From: Bog-473 sp036491435
Lineage (GTDB): Bacteria > Actinomycetota > Acidimicrobiia > Acidimicrobiales > RAAP-2
Direction: 5' to 3'
DNA: 41,891 nucleotides
NCBI GenBank assembly: GCA_036491435.1
Contig: DASXBZ010000119.1
Location: forward strand, 1-41,891
Part shown: one piece after another, positions 1 through 7,837 of the stretch
Layout: each line of letters begins with the position of its first letter
Numbering within the stretch: position 1 is the first letter of the stretch
Notes under the pieces: model-generated
The model's database searches: none
The model's input: the letters and a program-made list of their open reading frames with translations, nothing else
Told to the model about the DNA's origin: nothing
Made by a program: the position numbers and the translations under genes

Positions 1-467
1 CCGAAGAGCTGCGCCAGGCCGATCGTCACCACCATCACGATCAGGCGCGGCGCGGTGAAGAACCGCCAGCGGATGATGGCGTCGACGAACAGCCCCAGCA
101 CCGCCCCGCCCACCAGGGCGATGGCGATGCAGACCCCCCACGGCACGTGGTGCGCCAGGTACAGCTCGACGCCGATCGTGGCCGCCAACGCGCCCATGGC
201 GCCGTAGGAGAAGTTGATGACGCGCGACGCCCGGTACGTCAGCACGAGCCCCAAGGCCAGCAGCCCGTTCACCGCGCCGAACTCCGCGCCGACGAGGATC
301 TGCCCCCGCGGCGCGGCATGCGGCCAGATAGCCGGGACCACGAACAGCATGATCAGCGCCGCCGCGACCGTGACGACCACGCCGCGCAGGCGCGCCGGCA
401 TGCGGGCCCACAGGTTGGAGACCTTGGCCCAGACGTCTTCGACCCGCGCGGGGATCTCGAGGCGCAT
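1..467 (-). CDS. Branched-chain amino-acid-type ABC transporter permease (LivH family), partial
   Basis: Inner-membrane permease subunit of a branched-chain amino acid/urea-type ABC importer; it would form the translocation channel with a LivM-like partner. The frame is open from the ATG at 465-467 to the left edge (155 codons), so the C-terminus is missing. An N-terminal soluble stretch is followed by a hydrophobic helix (VVVTVAAALIMLFVV) and then the LivH-like segment GLLALGLVLTYRASRVINFS, with further hydrophobic helices. An upstream in-frame TGA rules out a longer start except a CTG. It lies 20 bases after the stop of the solute-binding protein gene, so it is the third gene of the same minus-strand operon. 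The family call is firm; the substrate cannot be told. Confidence 0.88.
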   Translation of the reverse strand, partial: MRLEIPARVEDVWAKVSNLWARMPARLRGVVVTVAAALIMLFVVPAIWPHAAPRGQILVGAEFGAVNGLLALGLVLTYRASRVINFSYGAMGALAATIGVELYLAHHVPWGVCIAIALVGGAVLGLFVDAIIRWRFFTAPRLIVMVVTIGLAQLF

Positions 468-487
468 CAGCGGTCAGCAGTCATGCG

Positions 488-2230
488 CTAGTAGGGGAAC
501 CCTTGGGGCAGCGGCAGCGCGCCGCCCGCGTAGGAGCCGATCTTGGTCCGGTTCTTGGAGAACACGTAGGCCCCCGCCTTGTCGTTGTAGGGCGACGTGA
601 GGTTGGGGTTCCAGTAGATGAAGGTCCAGTCCTCCTGGGGGGTGAAGTGCCCGGCCGGGAAGCCCCACGTGCCGTAGAGCGCGTTCGCCGCGCCCGCCTG
701 GCTCCCCGGATAGGCGCGCATCCCGCTCTCGAAGCTCTGTGGCGTGAGGTTCGGGCCGGCCATCATGAGCCCGATGGCCATCTCGTACATCTGCGCGTAG
801 ATGATGTCGACCGCGTTCGCCGGCTCGGTGCTCGGGCTCACCTGCTTGTACGCCGCGTAGCCGAACGTCTGCTGCTTGGGCAGCGTCTGGCCGTCGTAGC
901 TGACGCCGAAGGCGTGCGACCACTCGCTCTGCTGGAAGAGCTGTCCCACGATGTCCTGGTCGGTCAGGGCGACGCCGGCCACCACCCACTCGGGCGTGTA
1001 GCCCTGCTCGGCCGCCCGGGAGGTCAGGTACACGGGGAAGACGGGGTCGCAGCCGCAGAACACCGTCGTGATGCCGTCGTTCTGGAGCTGGCTGATGACC
1101 GTCGCCGCCTGGCTCGAGAGCGTCGAGAGGTTCAGCTGGTACTGGATGTTGTCGGCGATCGGGTGCCCGGCCTGTTGCGCCGCCTGGACCGCGCTCTGCG
1201 CCGCCGTCTGGTACCAGGGGTTGCTCGGGGCGATGATCGCGACCTTGCGCGGCTTGCCCTGCAGGCTGCCGCCGGCGTAGTCCGCGTTCCCGCCGGCCAT
1301 CGACTTGAGATACAGCTCCGAAGTCGCCGACACGACGTCGTTGGACTCGGTGTCGAGGCTCCACATGTACGGGGCGTACTGGCCCATGAAGTCGGCCGAC
1401 AGGTAGGGCACCCCGAAGTTCACGACGTGCTGCTGCGACAGCGCGACGCCGTAGGGCTCCGACGCCCCGTTCAACTCGGCGAACGCGTGCATCTGCTGGG
1501 CGGCCGTCACGGCGTCGGCATCCGCCTGCTGCTGGCCGCTGCCCAACAGCTCGTTGGTGATGGAACCCTGGCCGTTGAAGAACTCGATGTTCAGCTTGCG
1601 TCCGTAGAACTGGAAGTGGGTGTTGAAGTACGTCGCCAGCGCGTTGATCGTCCGCTCGATGTCCGCCGTCGTGTCCACGATGTTGGCCCCACCGAGCGAC
1701 GCCAGCGTCTGCTGGAAGCTCTCGGAGTCCGAGGTGATCCGGTAGGTGACGTTGATCTGGGTGGGGCTGACGCCGGGCGACGTGGCGCCCCCATTGCTCC
1801 CCGAGAACGAGATGCACGGCGGCGAGTACGGGTCACCGGCCACCTGTTGCGCCCCGCACCCGGCCGTGTGCCCGGCCGCCGACGCAGTGGCCGCGGCCCC
1901 GCTGGCCTTGGCGCCGCCCGCCGCGCCTGCGGCGCCGCCTGTGCCGGCGCTCCCGCCGGTGGTGGACCCGGCGGTCCCCGCCGTGCCGGCCGTCCCAGCG
2001 CCCGAGCCCGTCCCGCCCGTGACCCGTTGGGTCTCGTGCACGACGTCCTGTTGGGGCGCCTTCGTCGGTACCAACATGGCCATCAGGACGAAGGCCACCA
2101 GGAGGGCTGCCAGCGGTCCGTACCCCTTGAGGAGGCGGCCGTTGTTCTTCACCGCCGAGAGGCGCAGCTTGCTGCCGCTGCTGCCGACGCCGGTGGCGGC
2201 GCCGGCGGGGACGTTGCCGTCTTCGCTCAC
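488..2230 (-). CDS. Membrane-tethered ABC transporter substrate-binding protein (type 1 periplasmic-binding fold)
   Basis: Extracytoplasmic ligand-binding component of the ABC importer. The 580 residues comprise a basic N-terminus, one transmembrane helix (about 37-54), a low-complexity Gly/Ala/Thr/Ser linker (about 71-123) with tandem GTA units, two cysteines (C125, C139) that could pair, and a Peripla_BP_6-like two-lobed domain to the end (NVTYRIT, RKVAIIAPSNPWY, WVVAGVAL). There is no lipobox, so it seems held by an uncleaved N-terminal anchor, with the linker spanning the wall. The start is GTG at 2228-2230, overlapping the preceding stop as GTGA, which implies translational coupling. Family members bind amino acids, amides or other small organics; the ligand here is unknown. 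Confidence 0.85.
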   Translation of the reverse strand: MSEDGNVPAGAATGVGSSGSKLRLSAVKNNGRLLKGYGPLAALLVAFVLMAMLVPTKAPQQDVVHETQRVTGGTGSGAGTAGTAGTAGSTTGGSAGTGGAAGAAGGAKASGAAATASAAGHTAGCGAQQVAGDPYSPPCISFSGSNGGATSPGVSPTQINVTYRITSDSESFQQTLASLGGANIVDTTADIERTINALATYFNTHFQFYGRKLNIEFFNGQGSITNELLGSGQQQADADAVTAAQQMHAFAELNGASEPYGVALSQQHVVNFGVPYLSADFMGQYAPYMWSLDTESNDVVSATSELYLKSMAGGNADYAGGSLQGKPRKVAIIAPSNPWYQTAAQSAVQAAQQAGHPIADNIQYQLNLSTLSSQAATVISQLQNDGITTVFCGCDPVFPVYLTSRAAEQGYTPEWVVAGVALTDQDIVGQLFQQSEWSHAFGVSYDGQTLPKQQTFGYAAYKQVSPSTEPANAVDIIYAQMYEMAIGLMMAGPNLTPQSFESGMRAYPGSQAGAANALYGTWGFPAGHFTPQEDWTFIYWNPNLTSPYNDKAGAYVFSKNRTKIGSYAGGALPLPQGFPY

Positions 2231-3726
2231 GTCATTCCCTCCACTGCTCCCATCAATCGGTCGCGGCGTCGCTGCCGCAGGTAGTCCCAGACGAACAGCG
2301 CCACCACGAGGCCGAGCGAGGCCAGCCCGATCGGTACCGCCGCGTTCGTGCCACTGCAGCCGCCGCCCGACGGCCCCAAGCTCACGCAGGCGGTCGTCTT
2401 CGAGATCGGCCCGAGCGACTCCTTCGTGCCCGACCCCGACCCCGGCGACGCCGGCGTGCCGGCCGAGCCCGGCGTGCTCAGGCCACCCACCCCGCTCGAA
2501 CCGGTCACCGCCCCGAGGCCACTGCCCACGCTCCCCGAGTTCCCGCTCGTCGCGCTGACCGGGGCCGCCGGCCCGCTCGGCAGCGACCCGCTGCCGAAGG
2601 GCGACTGCTCCGCCAGGTCGTTCGTCGACGCCGACGCGCCGCCCAGGCTCACGTTGAGGTTGCCGCCGCCCGCCAGCACGCCGACGCCGATGTCACCGAC
2701 GAGGATGGGCGTGGCGAAGTTGCAGTTGATGCCGAGCAACCCGTTCACGATGGCGGAGCGCACCGTCTGGATCTGGCCCAGGTTCGTGCCGATGACCTCC
2801 TGCCCCAGCGTGTTGTTGTCAATGCCGACGGTGAGCGGCGAGATCTGCACGGTGCCGTCCTGCAACGTCGACATGTTGGGCCAGTGGACGTTCAGGCCCA
2901 CGGGCGACAGCGCCGTGTTGATGACGGTCAGCACGGTCTGGGGGTTGAAGGTCGAGGAGGAGGTGAGCTGCGAGCTGTCGAACTTGACGCCGGCGACGGT
3001 CAGCGAGCCGATGCTGAAGGTGCCGCTCGCGGTGGTGGCCGCCCCCGTCTGCTGCGTCGCCGTCCAGGTGAGGTTGCCGAGCTGGACCGCGCCGTGCGCC
3101 AGCGAGATCGAGCCGATGCTCGACGACGCGGTCGAGGTCCGCGTGTTGCCGTTGTCGAGCGACGTGTGCGAGCTCGACGTGAGCCCCGAGACGGTCAACA
3201 TGCCCCCGGGAACCGTGATGTTGGTGACCTCGGTGTTCGAGGTGGCCGAGGGTTGCGTGGTGACGACCGCTGATTCGAGGCCGGCCCCGATCGGTGACGA
3301 CGCCGGCGTGATTGCCTTGCTGAGGTTCTGGTTCCCGTCGACCGACTCGGCCTGCACGGAGGCGGGCACGTCGTTGGGATTCAGTGTGGGAGGCCCGCCG
3401 CTGCAGCCCGCGGCCTCGAGCGCGGTGCCGATGGCGCCGAGGTCGATCGTCTGCGAGAGCGACTGCGCCTCCATGTTCTGGTAGTCCGAGATGGAGATGC
3501 CGAGGCTGATCGCGTAGTTCAGCCCACCGGTCGTCGGCGCCACCGAGATCGCCTGCGCCGACGCCGTTGCGTTGCCCGGGACGAAGGACGTGTCGGCGCC
3601 CGAGTTCGAGCCGAACTCGACGATGCACACCGCGGCACCGAGGGCGCACGCCAGGCCGATGCGGAAGCTGAGGGGCGTGTAGCGACGCTCGCGGAACCGC
3701 GTTCTGAGCGACCGTCGTCGATTCAC
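2227..3726 (-). CDS. Predicted cell-surface protein with C-terminal membrane anchor, first gene of the ABC operon
   Basis: I do not recognise a named family. The 499 residues begin with an Arg-rich N-terminus and a hydrophobic signal (about 22-38). A long Ser/Thr/Gly/Val-rich, beta-strand-like body follows, then a Gly/Ser-rich spacer (about 385-440), a short cysteine pair region, and a C-terminal transmembrane helix (about 462-482) followed by RQRRRDR. This is the layout of an exported protein retained by a stop-transfer helix. The start is GTG at 3724-3726 with GGAGG upstream. Its stop overlaps the binding-protein start, so it is co-expressed with the importer and may help capture or present its substrate (inference). 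The function is otherwise unknown. Confidence 0.75.
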   Translation of the reverse strand: MNRRRSLRTRFRERRYTPLSFRIGLACALGAAVCIVEFGSNSGADTSFVPGNATASAQAISVAPTTGGLNYAISLGISISDYQNMEAQSLSQTIDLGAIGTALEAAGCSGGPPTLNPNDVPASVQAESVDGNQNLSKAITPASSPIGAGLESAVVTTQPSATSNTEVTNITVPGGMLTVSGLTSSSHTSLDNGNTRTSTASSSIGSISLAHGAVQLGNLTWTATQQTGAATTASGTFSIGSLTVAGVKFDSSQLTSSSTFNPQTVLTVINTALSPVGLNVHWPNMSTLQDGTVQISPLTVGIDNNTLGQEVIGTNLGQIQTVRSAIVNGLLGINCNFATPILVGDIGVGVLAGGGNLNVSLGGASASTNDLAEQSPFGSGSLPSGPAAPVSATSGNSGSVGSGLGAVTGSSGVGGLSTPGSAGTPASPGSGSGTKESLGPISKTTACVSLGPSGGGCSGTNAAVPIGLASLGLVVALFVWDYLRQRRRDRLMGAVEGMT

Positions 3727-4037
3727 CCTGCGAGCCCTCCCCGTGGACCGATTCGATCCTGGGAGTTCAACGATCGTTGGGCTTGTTCCCTACGGCCGAG
3801 TTTCCCCTCTGCGGGCCGGACAGGCACGGCGACCGGCCACCCGAGTCCCGCCGGGCCGCCATCTGGTGGCCGGACCGGCAGCGCACCAGGCCAAACAGCC
3901 ACGACGATCCATCGAGGGCGCGCCATGGCCCGCTTCGTCTTTCCCTGGAGAGCCCCACCGCTCCCGCCGCTCATACCCCGTGTACACCCCCCGCAGGATG
4001 CCGTTTCGGACGCCCGCCCCGGGCGCCGAGACAGTAG
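3727..4037. other. Intergenic region upstream of the ABC operon
   Basis: No convincing gene on either strand. It lies between the HD-domain gene (minus, ending at 4038) and the surface-protein gene (minus, starting at 3726), so it should hold the promoter of the ABC operon. Short frames here have Arg/Pro/Gly-rich composition and no ribosome site. The only structure I see is the inverted repeat at 3833-3873. Confidence 0.6.
3833..3873. repeat. 9-bp inverted repeat in the leader/promoter region of the ABC operon
   Basis: CCGGCCACC at 3833-3841 is exactly complementary to GGTGGCCGG at 3865-3873, with a 23-base loop. It lies about 110 bases upstream of the first gene of the minus-strand operon. 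It could be an operator or a leader hairpin, or chance in GC-rich DNA. Confidence 0.3.
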
Positions 4038-4625
4038 TCAATTGCCTCGTTCGTCGCGTGGTGGGCGGTGAGCACCCCCGCTCTTCTCGGACACTTCCCG
4101 CAGGACAGATACCCATCGGTCGAGGGCGTGAACCCCCAAGCCTCGAACAACTTTCCCGCTGTCGTCGGCGCGACGCAGCGTGACGGCGTCCCCCGCCCAG
4201 GGCCGTTCCACGAAGGCGACCGCCTCCTTCGACGTCATCACGCCGCCTTGGCGACCGAGCGACACGATGCTGTCGCCCGCCAACCGTGCCTTGTAGTTAC
4301 CGTCGGTCGCGACGAGGTAGCGCTTGGCCTCGACGTGGAGCGCGACGATGCCCGCCACCCGCTCCCCCAACAGTCCCCGCACGGCCGCCGCGCCGTCGCC
4401 GGCGTGGGTCTCGTCGCGAGCGCCGGGCAACAGTTGGCCGAGATCGTGCACCAGGCCGGCGACCGCCAGCTCGGCGTCGTCCGGCTGATCCCGCCGCAGG
4501 ATCGCCGCCGTCTGCAGCGCGTGCTCGAGCTGGGTGACCGGCTGACCCGGGCCCAGCGGTCGCGCGTCGCCGCCGGCCAGCAGGGCAACGATCTCCTCGA
4601 CGCTCAACGCTGGCTCGCTGCGCAT
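4038..4625 (-). CDS. HD-domain protein of the phosphonate-degradation-associated (PhnZ-like) family
   Basis: Probable HD-fold di-iron oxygenase relative. PhnZ itself oxidatively cleaves (R)-2-amino-1-hydroxyethylphosphonate to glycine and phosphate; the substrate here is not known. With the ATG at 4623-4625 the protein has 195 residues. It shows EHALQTA (H35), LVHDLGQ (H60-D61), H74 in THAGDGAA, LHVEAKRYL (H97), and the family tail SLGRQGGVM ... LRRADDSGK. The HDxGQ form replaces the more usual HDIGH. No PhnY-like partner or phosphonate transporter is visible. It is divergent from the sulfotransferase, with only 35 bases between the starts. A longer start at 4676 would run into that gene and is less likely. 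Confidence 0.8.
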   Translation of the reverse strand: MRSEPALSVEEIVALLAGGDARPLGPGQPVTQLEHALQTAAILRRDQPDDAELAVAGLVHDLGQLLPGARDETHAGDGAAAVRGLLGERVAGIVALHVEAKRYLVATDGNYKARLAGDSIVSLGRQGGVMTSKEAVAFVERPWAGDAVTLRRADDSGKVVRGLGVHALDRWVSVLREVSEKSGGAHRPPRDERGN

Positions 4626-4649
4626 CCCGTCATTCTCCCCCGTTGCAGC

Positions 4650-4655
4650 TACGGT
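4650..4655 (+). promoter_or_regulatory. Candidate -10 box (TACGGT) for a leaderless sulfotransferase mRNA
   Basis: TACGGT fits TANNNT and ends 5 bases before the GTG at 4661. No Shine-Dalgarno sequence precedes that start. The spacing is one base shorter than in the other leaderless-type starts of this window, so this is one of the weaker members. Confidence 0.4.
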
Positions 4656-4660
4656 GGCGC

Positions 4661-5890
4661 GTGCCCTGGACCCCACCGCCGCGCAGCCCCTGGACCGACA
4701 AGATGGTCGCGCTCGGCCGCGGCCTGGGTGACGACGGTCGCTCTCTCATCTCGCTGAAGGCCGAGGATCTCCGCGCAGCCGCCACCGCGACGACGGGCCT
4801 CGACGACTTCGGCGACACCTGGTGGGAGGAGCCCTACGCCCGGCTCTGTGCCTCTCTCGACGGCGAGGCGCGCCTCCACCTGCCCGGACGTCTGCGCGCC
4901 GGGGGCGAGCTCCAGCTGATCCTCCAGAACCGCCTGCGCATGGTCGACCTCTGGAAGAAGGAGCCGGCCGTGCTCCAAGAGCGCGTCGACGCCCCGATCG
5001 TGGTCACCGGGTTCGGACGCTCCGGCACCACGCTCCTGCACGAGCTGCTGGCATGCGACCCGGACAACCGTCCGCCGCTGCTGTGGGAGCTGCTCCACAC
5101 CGTCCCCTACGACGACGCCTCCGGTGACCTGTGCGACGACGAGATCAAGCTCATGGACGAGATGGTTCCCGCCTTCACCGCCATGCACGAGAACGGCGGA
5201 CGCCTCCCGACCGAGTGCATCTTTTCGTTCGCGCACCAATTCTCGAGCGACATCTTCACCGGCCTCTACAACGTGGGCGAGTACACGGTGTGGCGCAGCG
5301 GCGTCGACCAGTCACCCATCTACGACTGGCACAAGCGCCACCTCCAGACGCTGCAGTGGGTGGCCGACCGTCCGACCACCCGCTGGGTCGTCAAGGCGCC
5401 CTCGCACCTTTCCGCCCTGCCGATGCTGTTCGCGACCTACCCCGACGCCCGGGTCGTTTTGATGCACCGCGATCCCCTGCGGGTCATCGGATCGCTGTCC
5501 GACCTCATGGCCACGTTGCACTACATGCACTCGAACCACGTGGACCACGCCATCCTGGTCGAGTTCATGGCGATGGGCATGGAGATGCAGATGGATCCCG
5601 TGTCGGCCGAGCGCGACGCCGGCGTCGTGCCCGACGACCAGATCGCGGACGTCGTTTACAAGGACCTCGTCGCCGATCCCCTGGGCATCATCGAGCGCCT
5701 CTACGCGTCGTGGGGCCTTCCCGTGACGCCGGCCTTCCGTACCGCGCTCGACGCCTACCTGGCGGCACGCCATGCGGGCCGCACCTCGGGCCACGACTAT
5801 TCCTTCGCCGACACCGGACTCGACCTCGCGACCCACCGGGCGCTCGTTTCGCCCTACCAGGAGCGCTACGGCGTGCCCTCGGAGGTCTGA
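4661..5890 (+). CDS. Sulfotransferase family protein
   Basis: Predicted PAPS-dependent sulfotransferase, moving a sulfuryl group from 3'-phosphoadenylyl sulfate to a hydroxyl or amine of an unknown acceptor in the cytoplasm. The 409 residues contain the 5'-phosphosulfate loop GFGRSGTT (about 117-124) after the strand APIVVT, and the 3'-phosphate segment RVVLMHRDPLRVIGS in the middle. The length fits the Sulfotransfer_3-type actinobacterial group rather than the shorter eukaryotic-like enzymes. I chose the GTG at 4661 because a -10-like box sits just upstream; a TTG at 4643 in the same frame is possible. Actinobacterial relatives modify lipids and sterol-like molecules (family knowledge). Confidence 0.85.
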   Translation: MPWTPPPRSPWTDKMVALGRGLGDDGRSLISLKAEDLRAAATATTGLDDFGDTWWEEPYARLCASLDGEARLHLPGRLRAGGELQLILQNRLRMVDLWKKEPAVLQERVDAPIVVTGFGRSGTTLLHELLACDPDNRPPLLWELLHTVPYDDASGDLCDDEIKLMDEMVPAFTAMHENGGRLPTECIFSFAHQFSSDIFTGLYNVGEYTVWRSGVDQSPIYDWHKRHLQTLQWVADRPTTRWVVKAPSHLSALPMLFATYPDARVVLMHRDPLRVIGSLSDLMATLHYMHSNHVDHAILVEFMAMGMEMQMDPVSAERDAGVVPDDQIADVVYKDLVADPLGIIERLYASWGLPVTPAFRTALDAYLAARHAGRTSGHDYSFADTGLDLATHRALVSPYQERYGVPSEV

Positions 5891-5989
5891 CCGGCCGGTG
5901 CGCCGTCCGTCCCCGAGGCGTGACGAAGGACGGACCGTACGGTGCAAAGTAGAGCGGACAGAAGACGCCGAGAGACAAGGGGTGAGCCC

Positions 5990-6397
5990 GTGGACTGGAG
6001 ACTGGAACAGATCGTGGTGCCCGTAGCGGACGTCGACCGGGCGAAGGCGTTCTACGAGGGGGCCGGGTTCCACGTCGACGTCGACCACAGCGCGGGCGAC
6101 GATTTCCGGGTCGTCCAGCTGTCACCGCCGGGTTCGGCCTGCTCCATCGCCCTGATGAAGAACGAGGCCGCCGCCGGCTCGCTGCAGGGTCTGCACCTCG
6201 TAGTGCGCGACATCGACGTTGCGTTGTCGCAGCTGCGCGAGGCCGGCGTGGCGAGCAGCGGCCTCTTCCACTTCGTCGAGGGCGTCCAGACCGACGGTCC
6301 GGGACCCCAGCGGACCGGCTACGAGACGTTCCTCTCGTTCAGCGACCCGGACGGGAACGGCTGGCTCGTCCAGGAGGTGCCCAGCCGGCCCAGCTGA
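5990..6397 (+). CDS. VOC-superfamily (glyoxalase/dioxygenase-like) protein
   Basis: A 135-residue protein of the vicinal-oxygen-chelate fold, made of two beta-alpha-beta-beta-beta modules. The first begins LEQIVVPVADVDRAKAFYE and the second GLHLVVRDIDVALSQL; it ends with the typical SFSDPDGNGWLVQE. Members are metal-dependent lyases, isomerases or dioxygenases, or binding proteins, and the sequence does not say which. The GTG at 5990 has AAGGGG 8 bases upstream, which decides this start over an upstream Arg-rich extension. It follows the sulfotransferase gene by about 100 bases and could be cotranscribed. Confidence 0.85.
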   Translation: MDWRLEQIVVPVADVDRAKAFYEGAGFHVDVDHSAGDDFRVVQLSPPGSACSIALMKNEAAAGSLQGLHLVVRDIDVALSQLREAGVASSGLFHFVEGVQTDGPGPQRTGYETFLSFSDPDGNGWLVQEVPSRPS

Positions 6398-6412
6398 CGG
6401 CTCTCACAACTG

Positions 6413-6444
6413 ACGGCGTCCCGGCAAAGCGGCGGTGACGCCGT
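6413..6444. terminator. Candidate bidirectional terminator hairpin
   Basis: ACGGCGTC at 6413-6420 pairs with GACGCCGT at 6437-6444 across a 16-base loop. It lies between the convergent VOC and HPP-fusion genes. There is no U tract, so intrinsic termination is uncertain. Confidence 0.4.
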
Positions 6445-6447
6445 ACC

Positions 6448-7485
6448 TCAACGCTCGCGTCGCCGGACAGGGACCGTCCACCAGGACAGGCCTGCGACGC
6501 GGTGGGCCGCGACTCGCCCGGCTTGCCTGCCGATCAGCGGAGCCGGGACGTGACTCCACAGTGGGTATCGGACACCGGTGAGTCGATTGATGACGAATGC
6601 CTGCACGACGAGTAGAGCCACGGCGGCCTCGAGAACGAAGAGGTAGGCGGGTTTGGTGACGACGCCGAGGGCCACGAACATCGCCGTCGCGGCGGCAGGG
6701 GGATGAGGGACGTTCAGGAGGATCATCAACGCTGAGGTCGTTGCGAGAGCCAGCGACACGGCCAGGATCCTGGTCCAGCCCAGCGTGGCGTCGGTCGCAG
6801 GTGTGGCGTGCTGCAGTCCTGTCACCACGAGCGCCCCGTAGCCCACTGCGATCCCGACTGCATTACCGCACAGCACGTTCCGCGGACTGGCGGGTGCTGT
6901 GGTGGGCGTGAAGAACACCGCGAATGCCACAGCGCCGAGCGTAGGAAAGATGAAGGGCGTATCGAAGAGCCTCGCCAGGGCGGTGAGAATGGCGATGCTG
7001 ATGAAGCCGTTGACGAACATGAAGAGCGCCCACATCCGCGACAACCGGGCAGTACGGAGCACATTCGCTATCTGCTGTTGCCGCCCGGTCTCGGACAGCA
7101 GGTCTCCGAGTCTCGGCCGGTGCGAGAGGATCGCATGGAACTCCGCCATCGGGATCCGTAGGAGCATCGCGTCCCCACAGGCACGAAGGCTCGCGTTGCG
7201 ACGGCCGGAATCGTCCTCCAACAAAGACTGCTCGCCGACGTGGTCGAGCTCCTCGAGTTGCGCCAAGACGACTTCGTCACCATTCCGATCGGTCGCGAAC
7301 ACCTGAAGGGAACCTTCAACGATGACATAGGCGCAGTCGCCGGTCTCGCCCTCTCGGAAAATGAGCGCCGCGTCGGGGAACCGGACAAAGTGGGAGACGT
7401 CGGCGAGCGCTCGCAATTCGTCGGCATCCAGATCGCCGAACAGAGGCACGCGCTGGAGAAAGCGCTCCCGTTCCGATGCGATCAC
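6448..7485 (-). CDS. Cyclic-nucleotide-binding domain fused to an HPP-family membrane domain
   Basis: The 345 residues combine two domains. Residues 1 to about 130 form a Crp/cAMP-type beta-roll: FREGETGDCAYVIVEGSL, then a phosphate-binding-cassette-like segment with GEQSLL and RRNAS. Residues about 150-300 form an HPP-type membrane domain with several helices, including FIFPTLGAVAFAVFFTP, PRNVLCGNAVGIAVGY and the name-giving HPP at 261-263. HPP proteins are integral membrane proteins; some plant and cyanobacterial members transport nitrite. No DNA-binding domain is present, so the nucleotide domain probably gates the membrane part (inference). The start is GTG at 7483-7485. The ligand and the transported species are unknown. 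Confidence 0.82.
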   Translation of the reverse strand: MIASERERFLQRVPLFGDLDADELRALADVSHFVRFPDAALIFREGETGDCAYVIVEGSLQVFATDRNGDEVVLAQLEELDHVGEQSLLEDDSGRRNASLRACGDAMLLRIPMAEFHAILSHRPRLGDLLSETGRQQQIANVLRTARLSRMWALFMFVNGFISIAILTALARLFDTPFIFPTLGAVAFAVFFTPTTAPASPRNVLCGNAVGIAVGYGALVVTGLQHATPATDATLGWTRILAVSLALATTSALMILLNVPHPPAAATAMFVALGVVTKPAYLFVLEAAVALLVVQAFVINRLTGVRYPLWSHVPAPLIGRQAGRVAAHRVAGLSWWTVPVRRRER

Positions 7486-7837
7486 GGGTCGTTCGAGGGA
7501 TTCATCAGGTTCGCCGCAGCCGCTAAAGCCCTACCTCGCTGCAACGATCCCACCACCAACCGAATCGGAAGGCCGCTCGATCACACCAGGGCCGCTCCGA
7601 GCACAAGATCGTGATGCCAGACCGCAGGCCATTCCATCCCTCCCCGCGTTGCGCCGCGCAGGGCACCCGGTCGCGCGCCAAACCCTGCTGGTGCATCGAC
7701 GCTAAACCGGCGTTGATTGGATGCCCAGAGCCAAAAGTCACCAGTGGTGTACAGGGAGGGATGGCAACCCACGAGCCCTTGGAACGAACCGTAGAACGGA
7801 CCGAAGACTTTCTCCGTTGTGGGGTCCATGGCCGGGC
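7486..7837. other. Intergenic stretch without a convincing gene
   Basis: About 350 bases between two minus-strand genes. Short frames exist on both strands, one of 72 codons at 7523-7741, but they lack ribosome sites and family resemblance. It presumably carries the promoter of the HPP-fusion gene; I could not assign one. Confidence 0.5.

Noticed and set aside
503..2284. 593-codon plus-strand frame opposite the binding-protein gene
   Set aside because: Arg/Val/Gly/His-rich shadow of a GC-rich gene; the minus-strand frame has a clear periplasmic-binding fold, membrane helix and GTGA coupling.
2348..3484. 378-codon plus-strand frame opposite the surface-protein gene
   Set aside because: No recognisable domain or ribosome site; the minus strand has signal, anchor and coupled stop/start.
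3723..4183. Several overlapping frames of 60-146 codons in the ABC operon promoter region
   Set aside because: Overlap each other on both strands with Arg/Pro/Gly composition and no start signals.
7523..7741. 72-codon minus-strand frame in the gap before the DUF1214 gene's end
   Set aside because: Trp/Cys/Arg-scattered, no ribosome site, no resemblance to any family.
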